Below, in pieces: positions 9,358-22,034 of a stretch of DNA of 64,000 nucleotides (position 1 is the first letter of the stretch; the number at the start of each line of letters is the position of its first letter). Made by a program: the position numbers and the translations under genes. The notes beneath the pieces were generated by a model that worked only from the letters and a program-made list of their open reading frames with translations, was not told where the DNA came from and did no database searches. Source of the DNA: Cristatella mucedo (Eukaryota; Bryozoa; Phylactolaemata; Cristatellidae); contig WPIO01000090.1 in the NCBI GenBank assembly GCA_009760855.2, positions 64,001-128,000 on the forward strand. Direction: 5' to 3'.

Positions 9358-10395
9358 ATAATAACAATAATAATGTACTTGATAAAGCGCCCTCTGAGAA
9401 CTTAATCTCTTTCTAGGCGCTTTACATTTGCTGCATAGGGAAATGCAATTAAATGGTAAGTTAAATCATGCTTGAAAAACAAGCAAAATGAATAGCATGG
9501 TTAGGGGTGACATGCACTGGGTCAGTATGCAAATGTGGTTAGCGGCAGCATGCACAGTGTCAGCACACATAAGCACGTGAAGGACGAATCACTGAGACCC
9601 AATAAATACTGTCCTAAATAGGTGTGTTTTTAGGTTCCTTTTAAATGTGGTCAGGTCAGGGAATGTTCTTACGCAGGTTGGGAGGGAGTTCTATGCTTTC
9701 GGAGCATGCAAACTAAATGCAGGGTCTCCAAAGGATTTAAGGTTTGTAGGAGGTATTTCTAAACTGTTGGATTCCGAAAAGCGGGTGGTACGATGCTTGG
9801 CTTGATGGGGGAGTATTCCGGACAGGTAGGCTGGAGCCATAGAATGAAGAGACCTAAAAGTGATCGACAAAACCTTGAAGTCAATCCGTTGCTCGACTCG
9901 TAGCCAGTGCAGGCCGGCGAGAAGTGGAGTAATGTGGCAACTGCGAAGCTAACGACAGAAAAGCCTAGCTGCAGAGTTTTGCACCAGCTGCAATCGTCTG
10001 ATCGCACATGCTGGTAGACCAGCGAGCAGTTAGTTGCAGAAGTCGAGAGGGGATGTCACGAATGCATGAACCAACTTTGATGTGGTATCCTTATCCAAAC
10101 AAGACCTAATTTTAGCAATGTTATGAAGCTGAAAATAGGCAGATTTGACTGAGGAGTTGACATGGTCGTCTAACGAGAGGTCGCTTTGGAATATGACACC
10201 TAGATTTCAAGCTGACTCGACAGGAGATATGCTGCAAAGCCAATATTGAGCTTCAGCCTTTCCAATTTCTGAATCCCACTGGGTTTGCCCATAAATAGTA
10301 AGTTAGTTTTGTCATCGTTTAGTTTTGGAAAATTTGCTGCCATCCACGTGCGGCTGTCATCAATGCATGCAGCAAGCGAGTTGGCTATGGCATTT
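9358..10395 (-). mobile_element. Family A LINE, 5'-truncated, broken
   Basis: About 1.04 kb of family A in antisense. The (ATT)n tail and stem-loop are at the left, followed by the 3' UTR, the C-terminal tail and RT thumb region, up to the segment encoding LAACIDD..WMAANF..LNDDKTNLL. Frames are interrupted by substitutions and indels. It is missing from the equivalent place in D2, so it entered D1 after the duplication. A weak GCTA repeat flanks it. Confidence 0.85.
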
Positions 10396-11122
10396 GTAAA
10401 TACTAGTAGCATAAACGTCATCAAAACTACCTACACAACATAATATAATTGTCCGTAAAACTATCAATTAGTTGATAGCTATTTAATCTCTATACTGTTT
10501 TCTAACTGTATTTATAAATGTAATTCCAACTACCTTTTGCCACCACTGGAACCGACAGATATAATTTATAATCTCGTGGATAATGTAGAGTCTAAAACCA
10601 CTGTGCCCATCATAACTCATTGATTTAGACATAAAAATTCAAATTAGGCGAGTAAAATTGATAGTGAAAGCGAGAATCACAATAGGTTCGTGACCATGCT
10701 TAGTGCATTCAGGGTGTCTCATTAGTAGGTCTAGTAGTTTTTGAATATTTTAAGAAAATTAGCATTAAATAGGAAATGCTTTCCACGAGGTAAGTCTTAC
10801 TGTAACAGATAATATCTTTCATGTTTAGTGGTTCGCGATTAAATATGGTAGCATCGTCTTAACAAAAGCAAGACTGACAATCATGCTATCTACCCTACGA
10901 TGAAAACATATTCATACTGCTAATGAATTTCCAGTAACCTGATCAATAAAGAAGTGGAAAGTCCTGATCGGCTGGGCCACACGACATGACTTTGCGTTAA
11001 CAAATCATGCAGTTCTCTTAATAAGATACGACTAGTTCGAACAAGGCCTTCACTTTATGTTTCACATATACAATTGATTTAAAAGCTACAAGTAGTTAAC
11101 TACATTTATTCCTATCTAGTTC

Positions 11123-11475
11123 GTATGCTCCCAAAGCCTGGAATTCCTCCCGACCTGCGTCAGAACATCCCCTGAACTGAACACATTTAAAAAGAACTTA
11201 AAAAACACACCTATTTAGTACAGCATTTAGTGGGTCCCTGTGATTCGTCCTTCACGTGCTTATGCGTGCTGACACTGTGCATGCTGCCACTAACCACATT
11301 TGCATGCTGACCCTGTGCATGCCACCCCTAACCATGTTATTCATTTTGTTTGGTTTTCAAGCATGATTTTACTTACCATTTAATTGCATTTCCTTTCGCA
11401 GCATTGGTAAAGCACCTAGAAAGAGATTAATTTCTCCGACGGCGCTTTATCAAATACATTATTATTATTATTCCT
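11123..11475 (+). mobile_element. Family A LINE, short 3' fragment in D1 only
   Basis: It runs from the end of the coding tail ('tcgtatgctcccaaagcctgg') through the 3' UTR, stem-loop and (ATT)n tail. The D2 block has no insertion here and reads continuously from 'agttaact' to 'aagccttggtcacc'. A possible target-site duplication TTATTCCT lies on both sides, though the ATT tail blurs its right copy. Confidence 0.85.
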
Positions 11476-12289
11476 CCAACAAGCCTTGGTCACCATAACC
11501 CAGTTCGGCAAGCGATTGTAGCCCTGACCATGTCTTCCAAAATATTAATTGAGCATCAGAAATACTTAGTGTTTTCATAAACTCGTCAACTTGCTCTATA
11601 CTGACATTTCTAATGAATAAGAAAAGGTCAAGGCAATAGGTGATAGGCCCTTAGTAAAATAAAATTAGTAACAAACGAAAAAACGGTAGATAAAAACGGT
11701 AGGTATTTTAGCTTAATCAATCAATGCGGTTAAATAACTATAGTAATAGCTAATTCAAAAGCCTCAGGTAAATATCGAAAGAAGATTCTTTAAGGCTAGC
11801 ATCACCAATTCCAGTGGCAATAAAGGTTCTCATACAGCAAGATTCAAATTTACGTCGTTGGGACAGCTGTCATGAATAACAGCCACCATACCTAGTGTAC
11901 CATCACAACTCATCAATAGCATGCAAAGCTAACACATGATTCACAACATTTTGGACCTACAGCTTTGACCAAAGTGAACTAGCCTAATGCACAATATAAA
12001 AATGCATTATAGCCTCACATACAGCTTAGCAGCTTGCCTGTATCGCTAAGGCCTTATCAGACAATATATCAACGTCCAAAACAACTGTCGGACTGTATAG
12101 CACCAGAGCTGAATATTTTCGGATCGTGGTGGCATTACACATAGATAATACTAGTATGGAGGAGAGCTTTAGTGAATGGCTTGCAATGAATTGACATATT
12201 CAAGCTTTCTGTTCTGCATACTAAAAATCTTTCACAATTTGATTTAATAAAATCACAATATACGTACCAGAGATCTATAAAGACCAGTG

Positions 12290-12610
12290 GCAGCCACTAA
12301 TGACAGTTGAATCTATGCCAATGCATTGGTGGGTACCTATGTGGGAAGCTAGTTCCCAGTATACCACCATTCTGATCTTCCCACATCTGATTAGATCAAG
12401 CAAGAAATTCCATGAAAGTGCGATTACGAAAACCTCCACACTGCAACTCCAGCCGAGTTCGTCCAGCGATCACTGTTCATTAATTCATAGACACGTTATG
12501 AAATATCGACATTGTTGTCAACCAAGTCAAAAAAAATACTAAGTGGAGTTTTTCTTTCGACATTGAACGAGGCGACATATGGGTAGCATTGCGTGAAGAA
12601 TATTTTCAAG
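12290..12610 (+). repeat. Repeat R, copy 2
   Basis: Diverged second occurrence of repeat R within D1. It shares 'gatcttcccacatctg' and 'cattgaacgaggcgacatatggg' with copy 1 at 8,310-8,610 in the same order and orientation. Confidence 0.5.
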
Positions 12611-12943
12611 TAGAATTTGTTGTGAGGATTTTCGTTATGACCAACTAACTGTATCGTAAAATCTGAGAACTGTGATCCGAATATATTACTGAATTAATAA
12701 TATTGAGATAATCTTTGAAGTCCCAAACTAAATTCCCACAGTTCTCATAAATTATATCACATACATACTATCACGATTGGCTAATCCTGGAATATTAAAA
12801 TAACGGATGGATTTGCTGAAGTTATAAGGAAGAAATACTTCGTACAATCTAGGCTACCTAGCGAGACCAGCCAGATAATGGATTTTACTTCCAAGTGTGT
12901 CCGACAGCATTGGAAGTCTAACCACAAAATTGGGACTGAACTG

Positions 12944-12955
12944 TGAGAGAGAGAA

Positions 12956-12987
<32 letters not shown>

Positions 12988-12988
12988 G
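12944..12988. repeat. (GA)n microsatellite, short D1 allele
   Basis: About 45 bp of GA repeats. The homologous tract in D2 (30,860-30,966) is more than twice as long. Confidence 0.9.
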
Positions 12989-13715
12989 GCGAATGAGACA
13001 GGCAGAGAGACATAAACACACAGAGCAAGAGAGACAGCTGGCATAAGAAAGATGCAGAATAAAGAACCCGGTACACTTACTTACATTCATTGTGAATGCT
13101 TGCTCTGAAAATGTTTCTCAAAGCGAATTGTTGGTTACAGTTATCTTACGAAATATCTCTCGCTCTGAGTTTTTTCGAGTGATGCATAATACGGCAACCA
13201 GTTTTCGCAAAGAACCGTTTGAGATCGCTGGAAAATCTGGAATTAAAGACATTTTTTTTGGAATATACCATAAGTCGTGAATATTGAGAAAAGCCTTTCT
13301 AAAGAAATATAGGGAAGACGTTACAATAAGGCACAGGGGTAAATCCCTCCCCCCAGAAATCGTCTGGGTGAGTACTTTTGTAATGAAAATATGTTTTGAC
13401 TAGTAATTTCAAGCTATGGGCAAGGAAACCAAAACAGTCTTACCCTGGTTTTTGATTTCAAATACAGTACAACATACATTATCCTTGAAAAATATGTGTT
13501 ACTGTTGCCCCTCGGCAAAATACCAGTCCCTTAAACCGCATGTACTTACAAAAAAACTAGTGAAGTATTACTGAGGTTCCAATAATAAAAAAAATTTGGA
13601 AACCTTCCAATTAGGGCATAGTACGTGTGAAAAAATACGGTATCACAGTATTAGCGATCCACGTAGTAAAATAACCTTACTTATGGTAGTTCGAGAATTT
13701 CCGCCATCAGTGGAC

Positions 13716-15566
13716 TCAAACACACTGGTTCCCTATAAATGCTTTTACAAAGCATCACCTCTGCATTTTGTACAGTTTGCTAATTTTCTCGGTTTAGAAG
13801 TAACAGCATTAGACGTATACTACTATTAGAAACAATTGGTATGATTTTCCGATAAATTTAATGATTTAGTTTACTATAAGTCAGAAAGACATGGTACAAA
13901 TAAATGGGTATGGCAATCATTTCAGACATTTCTCAAAGAATGTTGGGCAACATAAATTTACGTGTTAGACTCAGCGACCCGTTTAGCAGCCCTAATTCAC
14001 ACTGCAACGGCATTATGAGGGCTAAGAGTAATAGTAGCGACCAGAACACAAGGCCAAGCGAATGCCGGAATCCAAATAGATTGTGCACATTCAGACAAAC
14101 TTTTTATTCCATAACCAAGCATGGTTTCAATTGAGTCCTCGTTTCAGTGGATCTTAATATTACTGGCTGAGCTGGACAGGCACGTTTGAAGACTTGGACC
14201 AGGCTACTGGATTAGGTACTGGATTTTTTCTTGCAGATTGCCGTCACTGTTCATTTCCAAAAAAGTAATTGTTATAAAAGGATCGATGAGACAGTTATTT
14301 ACATATACGCGCCAATTAGAGACTTTTTATGAATTAACTCTCCTGGCACAAACGTGTAGTTAACGTCGACACTTCCAATTTTCTCAGGCCTCATTTTCCA
14401 TGCTTCCCTAAGGTTGAACCTATTCATCCGGAGAAGGAGTTATCAGTATGAAAATAAGTTTTACTTTAGAACAGTCTCCGTAACTGTATATTCACTAAAA
14501 CTAATGCTTCGTTTAGGCATGTTCATTTGGGTTTGCATATTGTAAGAAAAAACGAGATGAAAAAGTGCCAGTGGTGTCTAGGACTAAAGACTCAAGCATG
14601 AGCGGAAGAAAGAAGCAACCAAGTCACGAAATATACGAGAAACTTTCCGAAGCAATAGAAGCGGTTGAAAGACCCGAAAAAACGGGAATTTTTTTAAGAT
14701 TTGGTTAAACAAGAAAGAGTAGATGAGTAGGATAAAATCAAAAAAGGAAGCAGACAACGACCTTAGCATTTACAGTAAAATTAAATTAGTAATCACTGAA
14801 AACACAACACTAGAAAAACCAACACTTTGCCACGTGAATGCTTAGTCAACCAAAAAAGCTGTTTTGCCAGAAGTCGAAAACTGTATTTGGATTATTAAGT
14901 TGCCAAAATTGCATTAAAATAACAAGAAACCAAGCTTTGTAAAAAATTCCTTATTGCTGATTGGGTAAGCTATTTGCTAAAGAATGTTCGACCGAAGCTA
15001 ATCTTTTTAGGTCGTTAGGGAGAAACCTTAAACCCCTCAAGTACGACGACAACCATACTTTTTCTAGAACACATATTGCTTTGGTGGAAAGAGTGATCAC
15101 GCAAGAAAGTGTGGTTTAGGAGTTCATTTGCCATCGGGGAAAAGTACGCAAGATCTGCTGGTCTATTCTCCCTTAAGCAGTCAGGAGATTTGGTTTGGCG
15201 AGTGCTCTTTTCGATGCCCACCCAAATTCGCGATTGTCATCCATAGTGGCAAGTCGATAAGGTAGCAAAGAAAACCTGAAAAAATACGCACCTATAAAAA
15301 CATCCCATCTCTCCTTTAGATTTTATCCGCATGGAAAGAAATGGCGTAGAGCCTTTTCAAAGGTAGTAGAATGGACCGCCCTTCTGAGGCAACCATATTT
15401 TTTGAAAAAAAAACGAGGAACGGCTTCAATTGTTAAATTAAATTATCAGCTGCATCGTGCACTTGGTTTCTCAGAACTTGGCCTCACGTAATTGCAAAAA
15501 GATGTTTTGCCTTTCGGGTGTTCCTAAATTTTAGATCTCTTGACACTACTTCACCTTTTAACTCAT
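13716..15566. other. No identifiable feature
   Basis: About 1.85 kb of AT-rich DNA between D1 and A copy 2. Open frames are all under 80 codons and carry no recognisable motif. Confidence 0.3.
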
Positions 15567-18500
15567 CTGACATAGAGCGCTCTAACGTGAGTTTTTGTTC
15601 GTTGCAGAATTCTTCCGAAAACCGAAGTTCTTGCGAACATCGTATACGGAAAGGATACAGCTAAGACCTGTTTAAAGTTATTCTGATTTTTTTTTGACCG
15701 TAGCGCGTAAGAAATTACGTGCCTAAGGACATCTAAACGCTTTTCGCTTCGGGCTGCTGGGTCTCCCACGCCGGCGGCTGCATTAGCTACGCCGGCGGCT
15801 AGTAACCTACTTGTTAGTTATGGTCGTCAGCAGCTGCTATCGCTTCGTCATCGTATATCAAATGCATTCCTAGATATTAATGTTGTTGCTAAGATTCATG
15901 AACTATGCATTAACAAAAGGAAAGCACCCCGTAGCCGCCGCTGTGGCCGGAACCGCCAGCTTAGACGCTGCTCGTTTGGTATTCCTAGCATTGTCTCGAA
16001 CCGCTTAGCACGCTCCCCCACATGCGTCACTGTAAATCTCTCAAACTTAGTGGTCATCAGGCCTGTTGTAACCCAATCGGCCAGACTTAACGCTTGCCTT
16101 TGGAATCCTCGCTCAATGTGCAATAAACCTCTAGTAATAAACGACCTTATTTCTGAAAATGGTATCGACCTGCTCGCCCTAACTGAAACCCCCCGAAAAC
16201 AAGCTACCGATAGTGGCAGTAGTCTATCGCCCACCAGGTACCAAATCCTCCTTTATCTCAGATTTCTCCGATCTCATTTCGATTCTGTGTGCAAGAAATC
16301 GATCCTTCCTCGTTATGGGTGATTTCAACGTTCACTTTGATAACTTATCTGACGCTTTCAGCACCGAATTTCGTACATTGACAGACTCATTATCTCTCGT
16401 GACTCATGTGCATGGCCCTACCCACATCAAGGGTCACACACTCGACCAAATTTTCTCATATAACTGCACTTTGTCATCACCAGTTATCACCAAATCCTGC
16501 TTATCTGACCACATGCAGATCTCATTCAATCTACAGTGTGTGCCCACATTCTCCTCTAAAATAACCTGTGTATCGCGAAACCTCAAGACCCTTGACATCG
16601 ATGCTGTCCGTGCGAGCATATCTGCTTCACCTTTGCTGCTCAGTCCTCCCTCCGATCTGTCATCACTGGTAGATTGCTACAACACGACACTAGCTGACAC
16701 GCTCGACGAGTTTGCACCTTTGACAAAGCGCACTGTGCGCCCCCGCCCAGACGGCCTATGGTTTACCACAGACATTAAACTAGCCAAGTCTACTAAACGA
16801 AAGCTTGAAAAGGCATACAAAAGATCCGGACTAACTGTCCATCGACAGGCATATGAAGACTACTGTAGGTCGTACCAATCGATCCTAGCAAAGGCTAAGT
16901 CTAGCTTCTATAGAAACATTGTTGAATCACAGATGCACAATCCAAAAATGCTGATGTCGACAAAAAACCATCTCCTCAACCGTTCCCAGGTTAGCTCCTT
17001 ACCTGATGATCCTTGTGATGATCTAGCCGATCGCTTCTCTCGATTCTTTCTGCAGAAGATAGACAAAATCAGGGAATCCATCCCTGCAATGACAACCTTC
17101 CCACTAGAATGCTGTTCCTCGGTTCCTGGCTGCGCCTCAATGTCTGCATTTAAACAGGTCACCAGTGACATAGTCCTAAAGCTCGTATCTCAATCAAAGA
17201 AGACAACAAGTCCACTGGACCCTATTCCCACTGTCCTGCTCCTACGTTGCATTGATCTGGTGCTGCCATGCATAACCAACATCATTAATATGTCATTAGC
17301 CTCAGGTCAGGTCCCAGCACCTTTCAAAGAAGCTGTAGTCAGGCCACTTCTCAAGAAGGCTACACTAGACCAAGAGAACTTGAGCAACTACCGCCCAGTC
17401 TCCCTTCTACCATTCCTATCAAAGACACTGGAACGGGTCGTGGCAGACCAGCTGAACTCGTATATCGAGACCTCACACCTTGCTAGTAAGTTCCAGTCTG
17501 GCTTTAGAGCTAATCACTCCAAAGAGTCAGCATTGCTTCGGGTATACAACGACCTATATAGGAATGCAGACATGGGTAGAGTGTCTCTGCTTGTTTTGCT
17601 CGATCTTTCGGCAGCTTTTGATACCATCGATCACAAAGTACTTCTAGAGCGCCTCTCATTTCGCCTGGGCATCACCGGCACTGCTCTGCAGTGGTTCAGG
17701 TCCTATCTCAGTGGGAGACTCCAGAGTGTTGACGTGAATGGACAAAGATCATCTGAAGTATCTCTAAAATATGGAGTACCTCAGGGCTCTGTGCTAGGTC
17801 CGGTCCTTTTCACCGTTTATACTCTCCCTCTCGCTGATGTGATTGCCAAGCACAATCTAGGCTTTCACTTCTATGCGGATGACACTCAGTTGTACCTTTG
17901 CTTTGATCCGTTCCAGCCTTCGAGCACCTCAAATTCTCTCAACTCACTTGCTGCATGCATTGATGACATCCGATCATGGATGGCAGCAAATTTTCTAAAA
18001 CTAAACGATGATAAAACTAACTTACTAGTTATGGGCAAACCTAGTGTTATTCAGAAATTGGAAAGGCTGACTTTCAAAATTGGCTCTGCCAGCATATCTC
18101 CAGTTGCATCAGCTCGAAATCTAGGTGTCATATTCCAAAGCGACCTCTCGTTAGACGACCACATCAGCTCCACAGTCAAATCAGCCTATTTTCAGCTTCA
18201 TAACATTGCTAAAATTAGGGCTTGTTTAGATAAGGATACCACGTCCAAGTTGGTCCATGCATTCGTGACATCTCGTCTCGACTTCTGCAACTCACTGCTT
18301 ACTGGCCTACCAGCATGTGCGATCAGGCGATTGCAGCTTGTGCAAAACTCTGCAGCTAGGCTTGTCTGTCGTGAGCGTCGCAGTTGCCACATTACTCCAC
18401 TTCTCGCCGACCTGCACTGGTTACCAGTCAAGCAACGGATTGACTTCAAGGTTTTGTCGCTCACTTTTTAGGTCTCTTCATTCTATGGCTCCAGCCTATC

Positions 18501-18985
18501 TTTCAGAGATACTACCCCATCAGGCAAAGCATCGTACCACTCGCTTTTCGGAATCCAACAGTCTAGACATACCTCGTACAAACCTTAAATCCTTTGGAGA
18601 CCGTGCATTTAGCTCGTATGCTCCCACAGCCTGGAACTCCCTCCCGACCTGCATCAGAACATCCCCTGACCTGACCACATTTAAAAGAAACTTAAAATCA
18701 TACCTATTTAGGACAGCATTTAGTGGGTCCTTGTGATTCGTCCTCGATGTGCTTATGCGTGCTGACACTGTTCATGCTGCCACTAACCACATTTGCATGC
18801 TGACCCAGTGCATGTAACCCCTAACCATGTTATTCATTTTGTTTGTTTTTCAAGCATGATTTTACTTACTATTCTATTGCGTATCACTTTGCAGCAAATG
18901 TAAAGCGCCTAGAAAGAGATTAAGTTCTCTGAGGGCACTTTATCAAGTGCAATATTATTATTATTATTATTATTTGCAATTCGCT
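15567..18985 (+). mobile_element. Family A LINE, copy 2 (near full length, damaged)
   Basis: It matches copy 1 almost base for base from 'ctgacatagagcgctc' through the stem-loop and an (ATT)n tail. Two lesions break it. About 184 bp are missing in the endonuclease region at 16,190, where 'ctgaaac' is joined to 'cccgaaaac' with two extra Cs. A single T is added in the T-run at about 18,466. The flanks differ from those of copy 1, so it is a separate insertion. Confidence 0.9.
16213..18471 (+). pseudogene. LINE endonuclease-RT frame, copy 2, lacking the N-terminal endonuclease part
   Basis: The 752-residue frame keeps GDFN, GHTLD, SDH, the RT motifs (DLSAAFD, GVPQGSVLGP, YADD) and part of the C-terminal tail. 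The deletion at 16,190 puts LTETW in a different frame and removes about 60 residues between it and RPPG, so the endonuclease should be dead. The one-base insertion near 18,466 cuts off the last 90 or so residues, which continue in another frame to 18,736. The RT core itself is intact. Confidence 0.85.
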
Positions 18986-19676
18986 GCAGAAATCGCCCCT
19001 TTGCCTCACTAGGCAGATTAAAAACTCAGTCACCAATCTGTCTCCTCAAATTCAAAGTGCACACCTTCTTTTAACTGCGTCGCAGTCGGAGATGAGAACT
19101 TCTCTGATGTTTTGTGGTACGGGTACTGTGAAGATCCATTAGACTTAATAATTGATTTAGAAATTCGCTGCCAAATTGCTTACGTCATGACTTACGTCGA
19201 TTTTGATTCGGCTGAAAAAATAGTAGTCACAGATTCTTTCCAAGGTTTACTTTAAATATGCAGTCAACTTTTATTTTAGCGATGATTGGTCTATTTCTCA
19301 GCGAACTCAATTCCTATACAATTCGTTACGACATTGCAGGTCGTAGTGCTCCGTCAAAGCAACATTCCTGTCTGCTCATTTGCACAAGCTGGTTTGGTCC
19401 AGTGGTCAGCTTGCTCGCCCCTGCCAAGGTGTGGCTGAAGTCGTGTGCTAGAGTCACGAGGTGTAGATAAACGCCTGAATAGAGATTAGGTTATCTCAAT
19501 GGGCTATGGAAATAAATTAAATTTTTATTTCTCAATCTACCAAAAAATACCCAGTAAAAATGGGAACCACATTTGACCAACCTCGATAACTTGAACTTAA
19601 TCCTAGCTGGAGATCCTGACTCAGTTTAAGATACCACAGTCATTATATTTTGGAATCATTTAAGAAAAGCTACATA
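18986..19676. other. No gene; one worn LINE stem-loop near 19,445-19,510
   Basis: The phrase 'taaacgcctgaatagagattaggttatctc' followed by 'gggctatgg' resembles a decayed family A 3' terminus on the plus strand. An upstream 70-codon frame has a hydrophobic start but no other sign of being a gene. Confidence 0.3.
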
Positions 19677-20349
19677 ATAATAATAATATAAATAATGTAC
19701 TTGATAAAGCGCCCTCAGAGAAATTAGTCTATTTCTAGGGGCTTTACATTTGCTGCAAAGGAAAAAGCAATTAAATGGTAAGTATAATCATGCTTGAAAA
19801 ATAAACAAAATGAATAACATGCTTAGGGGAGGCATGCACATGGTCAGTATGCAAATGTGGTTAGTGGCAGCATGCACAGTGTCAGCACGCATAAGCACAT
19901 CAAGGACGAATCACAGGGACCCACTAAATGCTGTCCTAAATAGGCGTGGTATTAAGTTCCTTTTAAACGTGGTCAGGTCAGGGGAGGTTCTGACGCAGGT
20001 CGGGAGGGAGTTCCAAGCTTTGGGAGCATACGAACTAAATGCACGGTCTCCAAAGGATTTGAAGTTTGTACGAGGTATTTCTAGACTGTTGGATTCCAAA
20101 AAGCGGGTGGTACGATGCTTGGCCTGATGGGGGATATGTCGGAGAGATAGGCTGGAGCCATAGAATGAAGGGACCTAAAAGTGAGCGACAAAAACTTGAT
20201 GTCAATCTGTTGCTTGACTGGTAGCCAGTGCAGGTCGGCGAGAAGTGGAGTAATGTGGCAACTGCGACGCTCACGACAGACAAGCCTAGCTGCAGAGTTT
20301 TGCACCAGCTGCAATCGCCTGATCGCACATGCAGGTAGGCCAGTAAGCT
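19677..20349 (-). mobile_element. Family A LINE, 5'-truncated 3' fragment
   Basis: About 670 bp in antisense: ATT-type tail and stem-loop at the left, then the 3' UTR and coding tail encoding LQLVQNSAARLV and LADLHWLPVKQQ. Moderate divergence with frame breaks. The 5' end stops abruptly at about 20,349. Confidence 0.85.
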
Positions 20350-21434
20350 ATTATTCATAAGGTACACTCTTTAGTGGAAATAACTGAAAACATGGTCATT
20401 CATCCTGGTCAAAGGTTGCTCTGCTACAGGTTTTATGCTGCAGACCTTTAAAGCATTTAACTAAGCAGTAAACTGTGGTGTTGGTCATTCTGATTAACTT
20501 ATTAAAAGCGCAAGTGGAGCAAACGAAGCAAAAGATGAAGCTGGCATTCTCGTAAATTGTATTTTCAACTTCTACTCTGTAGCTTGGCTACGAATTTGGT
20601 CTAGCATCCTAACTAATATTAACCACGCTCAGTTTAAACTGTACAACACGAAAATTATTTTCAAAAAGTTTTTTCCTGACGTCAACCGTCTTCAAGTCTA
20701 GTTTTTAAGACTTCGAGAAAAACTGTGAAAATTACTATCAATAGATGCCAAAAAGAGTAGTGAATTTGAAAGACTCATAGTTTATTTGAGAATCGCCTGA
20801 ATGAAACTGAGGCCTAGACAGGAATAGCAAATGTCGGTTTAACAGCAGAGAATCACACGGATAAAAAAGAATTGAACAGACTCTCTTTAACCAGATATTA
20901 GAACTGGCTTTTTACTTCTTACATATATTGATTTACATCCAGGATTCTTTTTGGAAGCTGTACAGCTTTTAAAGATAGTTGACCAGACCCAGCTCCACCA
21001 GCAATGTCTATGTAATTGAGGTCTTCATTTTGTACTGCTTCTTAAGATAAGCCATGACTCAGCATCAAAGACTGCAACGGAAATCATGTATTGCATCGTC
21101 AATTATGGGGTACATTTTTTCCCCTTCTAAGGGTTGCCATGCTACTTCTTCTGAGCACAGTTACATCTAAGGCACGTTGTAAACGTTTCTGTAGCAATCA
21201 CAAGATCGTCAAGTCTTTAATGAAAGCATGAATGAGGCAGATCGTCTCTCTTCTTTCGCCTTATTAAGCGTAGGCGAAAAGAACACTAAAAATTTGACTG
21301 TCAAACAGACTGCAATAGATTAGTTTCCATCAATAGCATACAGTTAACACATCCTAATAGCTACCTTTTACCTGTATTACAGTCAGTAAATTATTCGTGA
21401 CTCGAAATACCTGCTAGCATGGATTTTGTCATTT
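20350..21434. other. No identifiable feature
   Basis: About 1.1 kb of AT-rich DNA with no credible coding frame or repeat match. Confidence 0.3.
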
Positions 21435-21515
21435 TTTGCAATCGTAAAGCACCTTAAAAGAGCACGAGTTCTCGGAGGGCGCTTTGTAAAATGCATAGTA
21501 TTTACTACTATTATT
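21435..21515 (+). mobile_element. Worn family A 3' terminus
   Basis: 'gcaatcgtaaagcacc' and 'ggagggcgctttgtaaaatgca' are the two arms of the A stem-loop with substitutions, followed by a short ATT-like tail. Confidence 0.55.
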
Positions 21516-21559
21516 GTGTGCTGAATTTATTTTGAAGGAAATGTTCACGAGGTGCACTG

Positions 21560-22034
21560 AGAGGTCACACTTCACCACTGTGGCTCAGCCATTATCTAGC
21601 TGAACTGCTGCATCAGTTTCAGCCTGTTCGCACCCTCAGGTCCTGTGTGGACAATAAATTAGCTGTCCCATTCCTCCGTTTAAAGACAGACGGCGACAGA
21701 AGCTTTAGCGCTGCAGGTCCTAGACTGTGGAACTCGTTTCCACAATTCTTACGCAACGACATCTACTCTCCAACTGCTGACTATGGCACATCTTTTTCAG
21801 CGGTCCTGAACTGCTACTTCTATGCTACTCACTACCTCAACTGCTCTCCTAACTCTGCTATGCTTCTACTTTCTCTTTGTTGCGTGAGACGAAGTCTGTT
21901 GGCTACCGAATACGTACCGAAAGCCGCTTAGGCTGTGAGTTCGCTATACAAAACTCTCCTGCGTATCACCCACATGGTCTTTATGACTTTGTGGAGGTAC
22001 TGACGGAGATACATTACATTACATTACATTATAA
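21560..22034 (+). mobile_element. Family B LINE, 5'-truncated 3' end
   Basis: Closely matches the end of the B copy at 55,799-57,935, from the segment encoding AELLHQFQ through GDRSFSAAGPRLWNS to the UTR and an (ACATT)n tail. Small indels shift the frame near the C-terminus. Confidence 0.8.

Larger units (their letters stand above)
7715..13715 (+). repeat. Segmental duplication block D1
   Basis: Colinear by eye with D2 (about 25,935-31,712), in the same orientation and about 18 kb apart. Shared anchor phrases include 'aaataaaatacgaac' (7,723), 'ttatgacagctgcaacattgc' (8,320), 'aagccttggtcacca' (11,480), 'ccaatgcattggt' (12,315) and 'gttgcccctcggc' (13,503). Divergence looks like roughly 15-20 percent, so the event is old. 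D1 lacks long coding frames of its own and is non-coding, LINE-bearing DNA. It carries A-family insertions absent from D2 and an extra stretch of about 150 bp near 7,760-7,950. Confidence 0.8.
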
